DNA of 64,000 nt from contig NC_134971.1 in the NCBI RefSeq assembly GCF_965638725.1, positions 191,001 to 255,000 on the forward strand. The letters run 5' to 3'. Origin of the DNA: Aptenodytes patagonicus. Taxonomy: Eukaryota > Chordata > Aves > Sphenisciformes > Spheniscidae. Shown one piece after another: positions 26,342 through 48,100 of the stretch. Under the pieces are notes generated by a model. It saw only the letters and a list, made by a program, of their open reading frames with translations. It was not told the origin of the DNA and did not search any database. The position numbers and the translations under genes were made by a program. The first letter of the stretch is position 1. The number at the start of each line of letters is the position of its first letter.

Positions 26342-27669
26342 TCACAGATAGCAGAAGATCATATAATTAAGTACAAAATGTAATTCACTTCCATTGTTTT
26401 AATTAAGGCTGGCTACCTACTCCTGCAACCAAGCTGTTCAGCAAAGTACCTGCGTGCAGGTTCTTCACGAGTTGAACTTGCCTCTTCCAGGACTTTAAAG
26501 CAGTAAATCCTTTTGGGGAAAACCAAGAATATTCAACAAAATCCCAGTTAAAAACCTGAGTCTACTTATGGCAAAGAGTGCTGGGCCTGGCGGTGCAAGG
26601 CTGCTGGCTGTCAGCGGCGGCTGTGCTAAGGCCGACTCTCGGAGGTCGCCCAAGCCCCTGCCCACAGCTGTGAGAGATGCAGCTCTTGACCGAAAACATC
26701 CTAGACTACGCACCTTGTACTGAAAAAATACAAGCCAATGCTAGAGATACAGGTTTCCGCGAAACCCAGCTGCAGAAGTTGCGGGCCGGCAGTAGCTGCT
26801 GTCGCAATACCTACTGCTGGGTCAATTTTCCTGGCTGATTTGCAGAGTGCTCGCTACAAGCTGACTGGGCAGCAGCTGCCTCCCTTGCAAATCATTAACA
26901 CTACACAGAAATCGCACCGGGCAGGATCGGTTCAACAGAAGGAGCTTCTCTAAACGGTCTCCCCTGAAGTGCTAAGAATTTCTTGGACACGAGCCTAATT
27001 CTTCCAAGTGCTGCAGAGAGCCCTCCCACAGCACCGCATCGATGTTCTGCTTGTCCAGAGCAAACCACCACCCTCGCTCCTAACAGCTAATCCTGGGTAA
27101 AGCTAAAGCCACGCTGCTCTTAAGTCAGCCGTGAGGCTGAACTGTAATAATCGTCATTCGCTGCTCTGTCACCGTTCCAGGGCTGAGAGCACGCAGGGAG
27201 CTCACGCCTAAGTAAACCGAGACAGCTGCGCTTACAGCAGCTGGACGGGACGAACGAACGTGGCGAAGGCTTGCTTCAGCACCCCTGAACAACAAGGCTG
27301 AATTGACAGTTAATGGCCGAGACGAACAGTACAGGCAAAGCTAAACGTGACAGCACCTGAAGCCAGCCATTTTTTGAGTACTTTTAGTGGAGAAGCTCAG
27401 GCTGCGAAGCCTGCTTGCTTCACCAGCAGTGCTGTGAGAAGGAGGTAAAATCATTGCAAATGTAAACTAGCTGAATTATCACATCTCGAGGGAAAAAGTG
27501 ATCGGAAGCGGGAACCCTGTGCCCTCCAGGCACGTGACAGTGGACGAGAAATTGAGACATTTTTATCTAGGTTGCAGCAATAGGTAAACTCACTCCTAGG
27601 CCAGTTAAACAAAATACGAGCATCATTCATGTCGGCGTGGGAGCATCCTTTTCACCAAGCAGCTCATCC
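26342..27669. other. 3' region between TRAPPC4 and SLC37A4
   Basis: No open frame of interest. If the candidate signal at 26336 is right, most of this is SLC37A4 3' UTR. No recognisable transposon or RNA gene is seen. Confidence 0.5.
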
Positions 27670-34814
<7,145 letters not shown>

Positions 34815-35060
34815 TCCGCCGCGCTCCTCCGCGGCTAGGCGGGGACGCGACGGGACGGGACGGGACAGGCGAGGCGGCCGACGGCCCGGCCCCGCGGGCC
34901 CGGCGGACGGCGACGCCGGGGACGGCGCAGGCGGAGGCGGAGGGACCGGCGAGCGCCACCGGCTCGCGCCACCGGCTCCTGCCGCAGCCCCGGCCCTCGC
35001 CGCCCCGCGCGGAAGACCCGCCCCGCCCCGCCCCGCCCATTGGGCGCCGGGCCCCGCCCC
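34815..35060 (-). promoter_or_regulatory. SLC37A4 CpG-island promoter
   Basis: Very GC-rich, with no TATA box. On the gene strand, a CCAAT box (35039-35043) is followed directly by a cluster of GGGGCGGGG-type GC boxes at about 35017-35037, some 200 bases before the start codon. This fits NF-Y plus Sp1/KLF binding at a housekeeping promoter. A C-run at 35065-35095 lies just upstream. Confidence 0.6.
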
Positions 35061-35099
35061 GCGGCCCCCCCCCCCCGCGGCCCCCCGCCCCCGTTCCGT

Positions 35100-36151
35100 C
35101 CCCGCGCACGTACCCCGGCGGCAGCAACAAACGGAACCGTTTGTAAGAGACTGTCAAGGAAGTGTCATTTTTATTTTTGGTTGAAGAGGCCAAAATGGAG
35201 AACAACATCAGGTGCACATTCACAGGTGTCCGCGTGAGTCGATCAGAGACTCCACTCATGTATCGCAGCAGGAGTGGGGAGGCCACAGCCACGGACATGG
35301 AGGTTCACGATGAAGCCAGTCCGAGTACACAAGATGCAGGGGAAGGAGGATAGTTACGATTAACGGTGCCAGTTCTGGTTTTGCCTAACCCTGTGCCTCC
35401 TCTGTGGTCCGTTACCAGTGGTTGTTCTGACTACAAGATGCACTAACACGTTTCTTCTTCCAGCCTCCTTAGCATTCAGTATTGCTATTTCCCAGCTCTT
35501 TATTTTGTAGTAAACTATAAACAGAATCTTTTTGTCACGGTTTTCAGACTCTGCTACAGAGCACGGATAGAGATGGTCCTAACAACAGTCTGTGGAAAAC
35601 AGACACTTTCTTATCTCGAAGCACGGGCCATCCGCCTCCCCGATTCTGTTCCACCGTCCCATGAATCCAAATGAGAATACACCTCCCATCAGCTGAAATC
35701 ACGCAATTTCTTTACACGAGGGCCTCATACGCAAAGACAACACCATCTCAGCTACATATGCTTCTGCATATGAACATGCATATGTTCATCTTCACTAGAG
35801 GAGGTGTGGCACAGAGTTTACGTTCCAAGTTACTTCCTAAAGCTTCAGATGTTTCTTTACTGCTTTCTCTCCACAGAAAAGTCACTTTGGTGACTTCGGT
35901 ACTGAAACTGAGACAATTCTGGGTGGGCACACTGCCACCTTTAAACACATAAGAAAAACAAAAACCCAATTCACTAAGTTAGTAGCGGCAAAATCCCCAG
36001 AAAGAAAAAAAAAAATTTACATCTCTATCCCATTTTGTTGTCAGGCTGTTCACTGTGTTCCATTTACATCATGACTAACCAGGCCCATTATAAAAACAAG
36101 AAAGTAACCATGAAATAAATAGATGTTGACACTAGTGGGATTTCAGGGGTG
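35100..36151 (-). other. HYOU1 3' UTR region
   Basis: No coding sequence. AATAAA on the HYOU1 strand occurs at 35499-35504 and 35170-35175, giving a 3' UTR of about 0.65 or 1.0 kb. The latter ends about 350 bases before the SLC37A4 start codon. A GAACAT-GCAT-ATGTTC inverted repeat lies near 35773-35788. Confidence 0.6.
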
Positions 36152-39100
36152 TTATAACTCATCGTTTTTCCTGCTTTCTCCTCCAGCTTCTGTCTTCTCC
36201 TCTTTTTTGGACCCTGTGTAATGAAGTAAACTCAGTTACACACCGTAACAATTTTCACAGTATACAAAGCAGTGCTGAAAGTCCCTGACATTCATTAAGT
36301 ATTCCACCAAACTCTCAGTCTATGGTACAGAAGTCAGGGGAATGCTTTGAGGACTGATACTCAGCTCCAAAGAGCCGGAGACACTACTGCCCTCCAGCTG
36401 TTGAACATTGCTGTCCTCACAACAGGACTGGTCAAATAAACACACACCTGCACATCAGCTCTTTAACAAAGACGGGCTTACAGCTACGGGACCGGCTATA
36501 AACTGCAGCGACCAATGCATAAAGCAGCTGCCGAGGCAGGAGGCAGTGGTACGTTGTAACTTCACACGGAACAATGAAAACGTAGGAACAGCGAGGAACC
36601 AAAATTTGTGTCTTTGCAGAATTAACAATTGCTTCGCAATCGGGGGTTCTACCATCTTACTACCTCCTACAGCTAAAAAGATGGAAAGAAGCACACAGAC
36701 AGCTTGCACTTGTAGCTACCAAGTTCCAGACCGTTAGTTAAACATTTACCCACCAGAGTCCGATCCAGGCTCATCATCTGTTGCTACTTTCTCAGCTGTC
36801 GGAGGTTCCTTGGCTGGACCGATATCCTCAGGTTTGCCTATGTTTAAAGCAGAAAGAAACAGCGCAAAAGTTAAGGAAGAATACACAGGAGCTTAGGTGA
36901 CTAGTGGTGAGGTTTACAAACGAGCCAGCTGTGGTGCCTCAGCAGGACTGTAGTAATTCACTCTCACAGTGGATCTCTATAACACTCAGAGAAGCATCAC
37001 AGAACTGCTCCTTCTTTCTCACTGCCTCTGTCTGCCAGGCTTTATGTCCCTAGAAGCCCTGGAGATTCACTGGTTGCACAGGCAAGTCACCTTTGCAGCT
37101 GTGACTATAAGCAGGATCTCTTACTCAGGCCAGAGGAACCAGCAGGGAACTCTGCTGACAAACAGCAGTCTAGATTTAAAAGGACCAGAGCACTCGGAAC
37201 CTGAGGATCTTAAAAAGTTCAGAAAACTGCAAGTCTTAGTGTCCCAAGAGATTTTTTTTTTCCTGGGGTCCATCTAAGCCACAAACCTCTCTCATCAACA
37301 GCTTAATCTGTTCCTTGATATAGGACACAACCTTGAACACTTGCTCTGGACACCCAGAACAGAATTGATGGCTTATCTTTCTTATATGGCAGCCAGCCAA
37401 CCAGACAGATACTGACTAACCATCCTAGGAAGTTTATAAATACTTTCTGTTCCTTCACAGAAAAAAACCAAACAAACAAGTAGTGCGGGGGAGGGGGGAA
37501 GGACACTGCCATACCTAGATTTTCCCAGCTGTCTTTGAAAACTAAGAGGAGGATCATTTGATCCCACAGTTAACTATCATCTTCGCTTATTTAGCTCCCT
37601 GTCACTCAAGGCAGAGAGATATGAGTATGTTACACATGGTAATTATATACACGCTCCCCACCTGCTCCTTACCTTCTTGTTTCCCCTCCGTGGGAGGGAT
37701 AGTGTTCTCGGTCTCAGAGGTTGCTGTAGCATTCTTGCCTGAATCGGTTTTTGTGGTGTTCTTCTCCTTTTTGGGTTTGGGTTTTGCAAACTTGGCCTTA
37801 TTCAGAAGATACTGCACTTCCCTGTCCAGGCCTGCTATCTTGAGCTCTATATCTTTGGACAGCAGGATGGGTTTCTCAGTAGGAGAGAGCTTGTTCTGTT
37901 CAGCCAGTGTCTCGTTTTTCCAAATCTGTGGGATGGGAGGGAAGAGGTGCTTTTCGGATGCTTTTTGGTTCCAGGAACCACCGTACATCACACTATCTCA
38001 AAGTCACCACTCCTGTGCCTTCTAACTTACTCAGGATAACGCTGCTCCCTGCTACATTTCCACCAGCTTCTTAGCTACCCAGACACAGGACAAAACGAAG
38101 AAACGCAACCCTCAAAAAGCCAGTGCCTGCTTTTGGAAACTGCAGCCAGATTACTGGGCTACACCACCCCTCCTGGAGACAACTGTCCACACGCAACACA
38201 AGAACCGTTATCCCCCCAAAGCAGTCTGGGGTCAAGCTGGGCATTAGAAAACACTAAAACACAGAAGAGGTTTGCTGGTGGCACAGAAACAAGACGTGCA
38301 CGCTCTATTCCATGACCCCGAGTGAAAGTACACGACCCGTTACTTCAGACGGGAAACACAACCCAAACTGCCCCCCCACCCCCCCCAATCATTCGATCCT
38401 TTATTACCGTTGTTTCATTGATGGCTTTCTCCAGTGTACTCAGTTCCACTTCTGTGAATATCTGATCAGACTCTGGAATCATTCGGGCTCCCCTTAAAGA
38501 TAAGAAGAAAGTTGATTTCTGTTAAACCAAACAGACTGTACCTTGGCAACTCAGTGTTTACAGCTCCAGTAATCACAATAACAGCTAGCCACTGCACATG
38601 CCAGCCAATTAGGACATTTTACATTCATGTCTCTTGCACTTGCAGGAAACAGAGTCCTAAATCAATCTCTGGATGCTAAGAATGGAATACAGAGCCAGCA
38701 AATGCAGCTATCACGAGATTAGAAAAACAGGGAAGATAGAAAAAGCTGAGGCCATAGGACCAAGATGGAAAAATCTGCTTGCAAGTGGTGCGTACAGCGT
38801 TGGACACTTCCTGTCCCCCCAGTTTAAAGAGAGCCTGCATGCTTCTGTTAATGGCTTCTGCAAAACTGAGCACTAGTAAGCAGGGTTTTGATCGTCTTTT
38901 CTCAAGAAGCGCTAGTGACTTTCAGACCACGTTCCATCCGGTCACGTTCTGTTGGCATCTCTTACATTATGAGCTGCACGACTCTCCTTCCCAACAGCTT
39001 GCTCTTACTTGAGAAAGATGGTTGAGTGGTTGAGCAGACTTTCCAGGGCAGCCAGGCGTTCTGGCCACTTTCTCCTTTCCTCGACACGGAAGAAGAGGTT

Positions 39101-42100
39101 CCTACAAAGCTTTTTCAGTTCTGAAAGCTTGTCTTTCAGCTCCTGCAAATGGGGGAGAGGGGAAAGAAGACAATCAGTTTGCCCGCTGTCTAACATTGTA
39201 AACCTCAGAAGTTAAAACTGCAGGTTTTGTCATTCTCTCTATCCAATATACTATTTCAATACAGTAAAAAGGGCCACGTGACTAAGCTTTATGTGGAATC
39301 AACAGGTTACTGCTGAAGCTGTTGAAGACGCACCCATGGCTGGAAGAACTTCATATTTCGTTTGGTGCATAACGCACTGAGGAAGCAAGAGACTTTCAAG
39401 AACCAGATTACAAAGGATCAAGATGGATCAATACTCTGTCAGCCCGTGCGGTCGTTTCCATGTCAGTCATAGCAGACTGGTGTCCTGACTACACGCAGCG
39501 ATACCTTAGTTGCAGCTGCGTAGCCCTCCTCCTCCATCCAACTGGAAGCCTCGCTAAGCTTTCTGGAAATTTCTTCTCTCTGCTCCTCTGTTGAGACAAA
39601 CTGGTACTCCTCTTGGTAAAGCTTGTCCTGAAAAGAACAAAGCAAGGGCTCCCGTCAAATACCACTGAGCGTGGAAGCATAAAACAACCAGGTCACCCAC
39701 TTGCAACTGGGCTGGACTGTGAACTCCTGGGGTGCTGCCTGCGCTAGCCAGGAGATTCTCATGCAACCCTCCCAAATCTGAGCTCCTGCTCCTAGCATTA
39801 CCAGGAGCATGATGGCAATATACGAGGTATATAGACACACGTGCACACCAGGCATATGATGGTAAAGCTCCAACCACCGTAATTTCACATGCACTTAACA
39901 TTAGTTGCCTCTTCTGCACAACGGTTCTTGAGAAGCTGTAGCTTCTTTACAGCCCGAGTACAATTGTTCCAAAACACACAGGTAAGTGCACGTAAGGGAT
40001 ACTGGAAACCCAAAGTGTAACGTGTTAGACACGCTGAAGGAAAGCATTCATTTTGTATCGAGGAAACCTCCCAAGTCCACACGGGCTTGGGAAGCCTAAT
40101 GGTAGCAGAAAAAGTGACTGAAAGACGAAGGCTGGGCTCTTCAAATCAGCTTCCCCCAGCTCAAACAAGTCCCCTGCATTCAGATCAGCCAAGCTGCGCA
40201 AGGCATTTCTACCTGCTCTCCAGGAATTCTCATTTCTTTACATCCCTCTCTTACCTGGGTCTCAAAGATGAATGACTCCAAGCTGTTGGCAGATTTTTCT
40301 CTTTCCTGTTTCTCTAGGTCTCTGACTGTCAAGTCTTGGAGCCTAACACGCGAAGAGAACAGAAATCAAAGGTAGTAAGTGCCTTTAGATGAGCACCACT
40401 TTGTATACATCAGCTTCTGAGGATAGCAGCACTACGTGAGCTATCACCGTTCCAAAGCAATTCACTTCCTTTATCTAGAGCTTTAACCCAGGAGAGCCGT
40501 TTCAAACATACTTTTTCATCGAGCTCTTCAGTTCATCCTCCAGCAGGTCAGGCACATCGTTTACATCCAGTTCCATGGTGATCTCATGGACGAGCTTCTG
40601 CTTCTTGGGTGCTTTGATCTTCTTCTCTTCCTCCGTTTTGGTAACTGTGCTGTCACTGGAACTTTTGGACGGTTCTTCCTCTTTCGCAGTTTCTCTGTTT
40701 TCTTTGGGATCCTGTAACAGATAAAGTACATTCTCAGGTAGGGGAACAGTTTGACAGATTTTGCACCTTTTTTCCAAGGCAGGGCACTAACAGGGAAAGA
40801 AGAATTCCACTGAGGAAATTCCAATTCTCAGACACCGAAATCGCTGCCCCATTCCTTCAATCTGATGCTCACCTGAGATTCTAATTTCTCGCCTTCTTCC
40901 TTTTTCTGTGACTCTGCTTTTGGAGGGGCAGTTTCTGCCTGACCTGGAGACTGCTGTTTCTCTTCTCCCTGCTCTTCACCAGCATCTTCTGCACTGCTTT
41001 TCTGGTCTTGTTTCTCCCCTTGCTCTTCTTTACCTGTTTCTGCTAGGCTCTCTTCTTCTTCCTGGTCGTCGCAGGCAAGTAAAGGGGAAACCAAAACAGC
41101 GTTTTTAATGTAGAAATTCCATGCAAATGTTTCACAGAACAGATAATTCTCTGCAAAAAAGGTACGTATGAAAAACAGCACTCACAGTGACTGCAGCCAT
41201 TAGCGAGAGACTGTGCTGAGCTAGAATATTTATTGAGAGTCACTTCAGTGCAGGACATGACATTGCGACAAGGAGCTTTTGTCTCACTAGAAGGAAATCT
41301 AATCACTACTGCCAGCATAATGGCAGCTGTGCCTATACGGCCTGGGAGAAAGCAAGGAGCCTGCTAGACACCCGCACAGACAACACACAGGCAGAAGCCT
41401 ATCCATAGAGCTCCAGGACAATTTAGAAACGAGAGACTTCCCCAGAAACAAGTCCTGCAACATTAGTCTACCGCTGCTGGACTTGCCAGCAAAAGATCAC
41501 AAGTTTCTTTAAATGCACGCCACATGAAACTCAAGAGGAATATAGCACCTTCTGAAAATGCTTAAAATCCTGACACGCTGCCAGACACCTTTAATTCTGC
41601 TCACATGAATCGCTGCCTCTTTAGCAGCCATAGCAAGATCCATGGGCTCCCTCCCACTAGCAATCACCCTGGGGCTCACCTGAACCGAGTCTGTGAGGTT
41701 CTCTCCAGTCTCTGGCGTAGGGCCACCGCCCCCAAACAGGCTTGAGATGGTGTTTCCAAGTTCTGTCGATGGGAGACACAAAATCCAGAATATTATGTAT
41801 CCAAAGGAGGAAGAAAGTCATCTTCAGCTGTCAGTTCCTCCCCTCACAACCATAACGATCACCAAGGAGCTCCCTTGGCGGTGTAGGTTAGCTACATACA
41901 CTCCAGAAACTCATCCTTCCCTGGCCTCACTTTGTGTTTTTGCGTGCACAGACAAGCAGGGCCTCTACCTCTGCTGGAACATGACCTGAAATCTGTAACT
42001 CCGACTAAAAAGCTTCAAGGTTCAACCTGTGGCTGCATTAGCCATCCCTGCATCTCCCCTTCACCTCCCAACAGGCAGATTTCCAACTCCTCTTTATAGG

Positions 42101-45100
42101 GAAGTCTGTGCCCTAAAACCCGAGCAATGCAAAGCACAGATCAGGGCATCACAACCCAGACAACGAGAAGGGAGGCTGCTGCGGGGCTGTGGATGCAGGA
42201 CTTCCCTTCAGGACAGACCTCCTGAAATTAGCAGCTGTGGCTGAATCAAGAGGAAACAACTCCTGTTTTTCAAGCTGCAATGCATCCCATAGTCAGCTTC
42301 GGAGCGTATGACATTTCAGCGCTCCTGGCAGCACCCAGAAGCCACCTGCAAAGGGCTTTTAGGTATTTTGGAGCTGTATACACAATCAGAGGCTACGGCT
42401 GATCGTTTAATTTCCACGTCCCAAAACCATGGTGCTTGCTCTGCTCAAGGCAATGATGTGCTTTAGTTACCCCAGGTACTGCAGGTAAAACACGACAGTC
42501 AGTACGAATATCAAAGTTCAGCATTTACTTGTCAGTGTTGACTCCTCCTCCAGCTTGTCTTCCACCAAGGTCTCAAACACAGATTCCACCTTGGAGAGGG
42601 GAGCACAGAATTAGTTTTAAGCAGGGACCATCAATACCGGAGAGAGGGACGGAACTGGAAAATACATAGGCTGACAAACATCACAACAGGGTGGTGCTTA
42701 CCCGGTCGAGACTTAGTACTCCACTCTCATCCATGTTGAAGTGAGCTTTGATGCCTTTGGACTCATAGTCTGAGTACTTCTTGAAACTGTCCCCAACTCC
42801 CTTCAGCCTCACGGTAGTGAGATTGAGAGAACCAAAAATCCTGACGCCACAAAGACAAAAGCAGAGAGAAAACTTAAGATAACAATACTGCAGAACAGCT
42901 AACCAGTTCTCACAGCCACGTTTACAGTGATGGACAACTGCACAAAGCAAGGAACCAGCACGGTTCGGTTTGCTAAAGCGCATACAACTCTGAGAACAGA
43001 TCTGCAAATACGCGCTGCTGGCCAGTCAGATTCATAGGCCTGCCTGCCAGTAAAATTTTCCAGCTAGGCATATCGCACTGCCATGGAGCTGTCTGCTCAG
43101 ATGCTTGCCTCAACTCACCGCATGTCATCCTGGTTCAGGAAAGACAGATCTCCATAGTTGACATAGAACTCAAAGTCGTCTGTGTAGCGGTTGAAAGTGA
43201 TAACTTTGCGCTGTGGATAGGGCGCCATGCGCTGGAACAAAATCCTCTTGTTATGCTTTAAACTCTTGGATTTATCATCCTCCTCAACTTCACGAGTAAA
43301 CTCCACCTGCATGACAAACAGAAAATATGACTCAGCAACTGCAAACTTCCTCTGTGGCATCTTACGTCAGAGGTTTCCGCAGCATTTGGCTGCTCTACCT
43401 CGTGCAAAAGTTGGGGGACAGGCAAGTATTTCTCAACAGATGTTTCTATATGCCTGGCTTCTTGGATACAGCACTTCTACAGTAGGGCCGACTTTCTTCT
43501 GCTTTCTTTATTAGATTGGCAGAAAGATCTCCACAACTTCCTTGCTCAAAGGAATCCAACAGGTCACCTGGAACATTTCTCCCAGCACAGCCCCATTTAC
43601 CCACACCTTGCACAAGAGAAAGCAAGCCAAGGGTTACCTGGATAGGAAACACAGCGGCATCCCGAACAACGAAAGGCTTCACCTTAAAGGCTTTGCTCAG
43701 AGCAGCTGCCTGGTAGACGGCACCCATAGCAGCAGCCTCATCGGCATTGATATTCTTGCCAAGTTCTTCTCTACGAAGTGAAAAGCAACAGACGTCAGCT
43801 TTGCAGCCGCTGCCATGAACAGCAACTTGTCAATAGGAGACAGACTAGAAGGGGACCTCACATACTCACTTGCCCACAGCTTTCAGCAAAACCTCCTGCA
43901 CTTTGGGGACCCGTGTGGCACCGCCAACTAGAATCACCTGGTCAATTCCATCCTAGGGATTGGAAACAGTCACCTTGTCTTGAGAAAGCAATTTTGGAAA
44001 GCTAAGTTCAGGGCTTCCTTACGCTCCTTCCCCCATCACCACGCACTGACGTGGTGCTCTGAGAATACCCATGCTACGTCCTGCCGGCCCGGTGCGCGTC
44101 AGTGCCTGATAGATCTCAGCCAGGCTGACACAAGCCATGCTGACATGAGGAACCTGGAGCCAGGTCTGGCAAACAGGGACAACATGACCGCTGCTTCAAG
44201 TCACCTGAAACGTGGGACTCGATTCAAAATTAGACAGACTACAGTTTCACACCAGAGGAGCCAGTGACTCGGACAGCAAGCTGGACCAGAACAGATGGAA
44301 ACCCGGACTCTGAGAGGTGACTCAGCATCTTGCATTGACTACCAGAGCCAAAAAATGCTTAGGAGCGTCCCGGCACCCTGGAAAGTGAGCGTTTAACAAT
44401 GCAGTAAGTCTCTCCAAAAGACTGCACCGCATTTGGTCCAACTGCAGTCCGCAACAGGGCTTCTAAAGGGAGCGCTCAAAGGAGAAGCCTGAACAGCAAT
44501 AATTCTGTTTCCAGGCACTTTGAAAGAAAGCTCCAGAAGAGGGACCAGAACCAGCATCCGAGACAAAAAAAAGGAAAGATCAGTGTTTCAAACCTCCAGC
44601 CCAAGAGTAAAGTTTTTTAACAGAAAGAAACGCCTCCTCCAAGTCCTTTGTTTCTGGTGCATAGCGCAGGGAGCCATGACAGACTCCTGCTTGACACCGC
44701 GGCAGGTAACCTCACTGCAGCAGCACCACCGCTCTATTACAATAGCAGGCATCTGCAGCTCTCAGCAGTGCTGATAACACAATCACTGATGCTTTGATCA
44801 TGACACGACAGCAGCTCCGTACATAGAAACTTCAGCCTTCTTAATGCATTCCTAAACCTACCAGGTTCATCTCTGCACTGCTCAGAGCCTGCTGCACAGG
44901 TCCTGGGACTCGCTGGAACAAGTCAGAGCACAAATCCTCAAATTCTTGCCTTGAGACCTTGGCCTTGAAGTCGATGTCATCCAGTAGCCCCTCAATCTGT
45001 TCAGAAAAAAAAACAGCCAGAATGAAGTTATTCGTGGAACATTCCCCAAGCAAAACCCTTGCCTGACTTGCCCAGCGTGCAGAAAGTTCCAGCTTTCTTA

Positions 45101-48100
45101 ACGCACCTGGGACCCTACCGCACTCATCCGAACCCTGCCGTTGCTAAGGTGACAAGAGAATGGAATGTGGATATAACAGACAGCTTCTCTCAGTGAAAGT
45201 TTATTTACCAAGCTTCACACGACTAGCTCTCACCCAATCCACTCATTTAATCACCGGTGGTACTAAGTGGGCACAAGTTGAGAGGAACCACCAGTGCCCC
45301 CACCACCCCTGGAACACCAGGAGCGATGCTCTTCAGCACACCAACGCTGCAGAGGGACAGCGTTCCTACACACCTGTCCTTAACCCGCCCCGCCCTCAGT
45401 CCTAAAAAAGCTGGAAACCCTGTGACAGAAGGTCAGACCTGTGCCATGTGGTCAGCGTTCGCGCTCAGGACAGTTTTCAGGCGGTTGGCCTCCTTCAGTA
45501 GTTTGGCCATGGCCCGGGGATTCTTTCGGACGTCTTTTGAAGGGTGCTGATCATTAAAGAGTTTCGCCAAATAGTTCCGGAGACGAAGCTCCATCTCTAA
45601 ACCTCCAAGAGTACGGTCAAACCTGAGCAAAAGAACGAACGGAGATGTAACAACTTAAACCGAACTGAGATACAAACAAACTTCATGTCTTATTTCACAA
45701 ATGTGCAGAGCAGCAAGCGGTCAAAAGTAGCTGCAGCACTATCGGCTGTGATTGACTGTGAAAGAACAACGGTTGTTCCAAAAATAACACATTATAATGA
45801 AACAAAGAAAAGAAAGATTCACCACCACAACAGCCTTTGAGCAGGAAACTTCATTACATTTATGGTAAAGGCCTTATTGTCAAGCACGTCAAACAGCTGA
45901 GAAGCCAAAGGATAACCATCTCAGGTATTTTCTTGGAAACAGCAGTATAAACGTTTTGGAGTTAAAATTGCCGGGCTGGCGATTCACAGCACCCCCCCTC
46001 CTTATTTGGCAAACGCACTGCATTTTCATTCCTCTCTGGAAGGATATTCTGCTTTTTCAAACTGACAGGCTCTACATCTGTGAGATTATAGGAAATGGAA
46101 TTACGCTAACGTGGCTTGAGGCTATAAAAAAAAGCAAGCCTGAAGCAAATTAAGTATACTGGTTGCCTCCTGGGCTCCTGGAAGTTCTCAGTTACCTTCT
46201 GCATAAGACAGCGACACGAGAATTATTACCAACTGGAGCCTTCTCGCTCCAAACATTTCCCACTCTGCCATCCAAATTACTGTGCTGAAGCCTCACCGCA
46301 AAATTCCACATTTAGAAGAGACTGTGAAACAAATGGTTTCTTTCCTGAGACCTGTGGGGTTTGTGCAACTCATGTTGAATTCTTACCCAATGCCCTGGAT
46401 CTGCAATTGAGGTTGGGTTCCCGAGTCCTTAGTTTTCACTGTCTGATACGTAACAATAGTACAAACGGTGCTTCCTGCTCCCATGTCGTAAAACATGATA
46501 TTCTGAAAAGAGAAGCTGGGACGGTGAAGCAGAAACACCTGGATATCCCCCATGAATAAGGAAAGAACCCACTGCTGTCCGAGCTTGATACAGGCCAAGA
46601 CTATCCGCTCCCTAGCCTGGCTTTATACTGTAATGACAGGACTCGTACTTTGATCAAACACAGGAGATGTTCCAGGTCACGCTTGACACAAGCGGACAAG
46701 AAAACTTTTTCCATCCGTTTCATAGATCAGAAAACAAAGCTTTGCTCTTTAAAAGTTTCTTCAACCTCAGGAAAATCAAGTATTTCAGAGTGGGTATTCC
46801 AATACCTTAGGAAATGGCTAATGTTATTCCCCCATGGTTGATGGGCAAGGAGCAAACACAGGTTTACAAAATGGGAACTCCCAGCCACCTGCCCTCACTC
46901 CAGAAGCTTTCGGGCTTCACCATGTATTCACATAGGGTTTCACCTCTTCCTCTTGTTGATGAACACATGAAAACAGAGGAGACTGGTTGACTAGCAGAGT
47001 CCACTTCCTCACAGTTAAGTCCTTTTGATTTTACCTGCAGCACTTTCTCCCCCACATGCAGGCACTTGCACGGGACTCTCCGCATCTCCCAACTCCACCT
47101 ACCTGTGCGGTGGCATTGATGTCTTTCCTCCTAAAAACTCCATAGTTCAACGCTACAGCAGTGTTGTCGTTTATCAGCTGCAGCACCTTCAAGTCGGCCA
47201 TGCGTGCGGCGTGCAGAACTGCTCTCCTCTCCGCCTGGTTGAAGTAGGCAGGAACAGTGATCACCGCGTCCTTGATGGGCTGCTCTGAAAGAGTTGCAGG
47301 GAACATGTTTTTTCCATCAGTGTAGCCACGTGCCAAGACTCATTATAACGGGGTGACGGTAGCAAAGCCAGAGAATCCGAGGTAGAGACTCATCCAGAAT
47401 GCAATCCTGAAGCAGCATCAGCAGCCAGGATCATTAGGGATGAATCCTATCTGCGTCCTGTTGAAACCAAGCAGGCTTTACAGATGCTCGCAAAGCCACG
47501 TGTCTACTGACCTCTCTTTCACATGTTAGGATACTCTCAAATGCTCTGGGATGCCTCAGATTTCAACAAATATTATCTTTATGGAGACCTACTTTATCAC
47601 TGGATTATGTTCACTCTCCAGAGTAAAAAAGTCTTTGGACTGGCTTTAGCATTACTAACCAAACAACACACAGCCTCCTAGTAACGATGCAAGTCAAACA
47701 TGTCAACGAAATTCACCCAATTTTCATTACTGTGGTATTTCACTAGCAACACAGCATGGAAAATGCATGACAGTCTCTTATCCGTTAGCAAGTTTCACAA
47801 CAGAGGGCAGTTTTTGCTCTTTAATTGTAGTTCAGCTCCAGCAGCAAGTCTCCATCCAGACCGGTTACAACACAGACTTCAACAGAGCCACTTCCCTCTT
47901 CCCCTGCAGTTACCCACCAACGCGCCTCCGCTCTAGTCACACACACGAGTGAGACAACACTTCACTCTTTCTCCAGAGATTGCCAGTAAGGCTTCTTCAC
48001 TACAAGGTTGGGTGGGATCTGGGGTGCCTGCCCCCAAAAATAGGATTAACACCCCAAACTCACATCATATTAGAAACTAATGACGACCTGATAGCTGCTA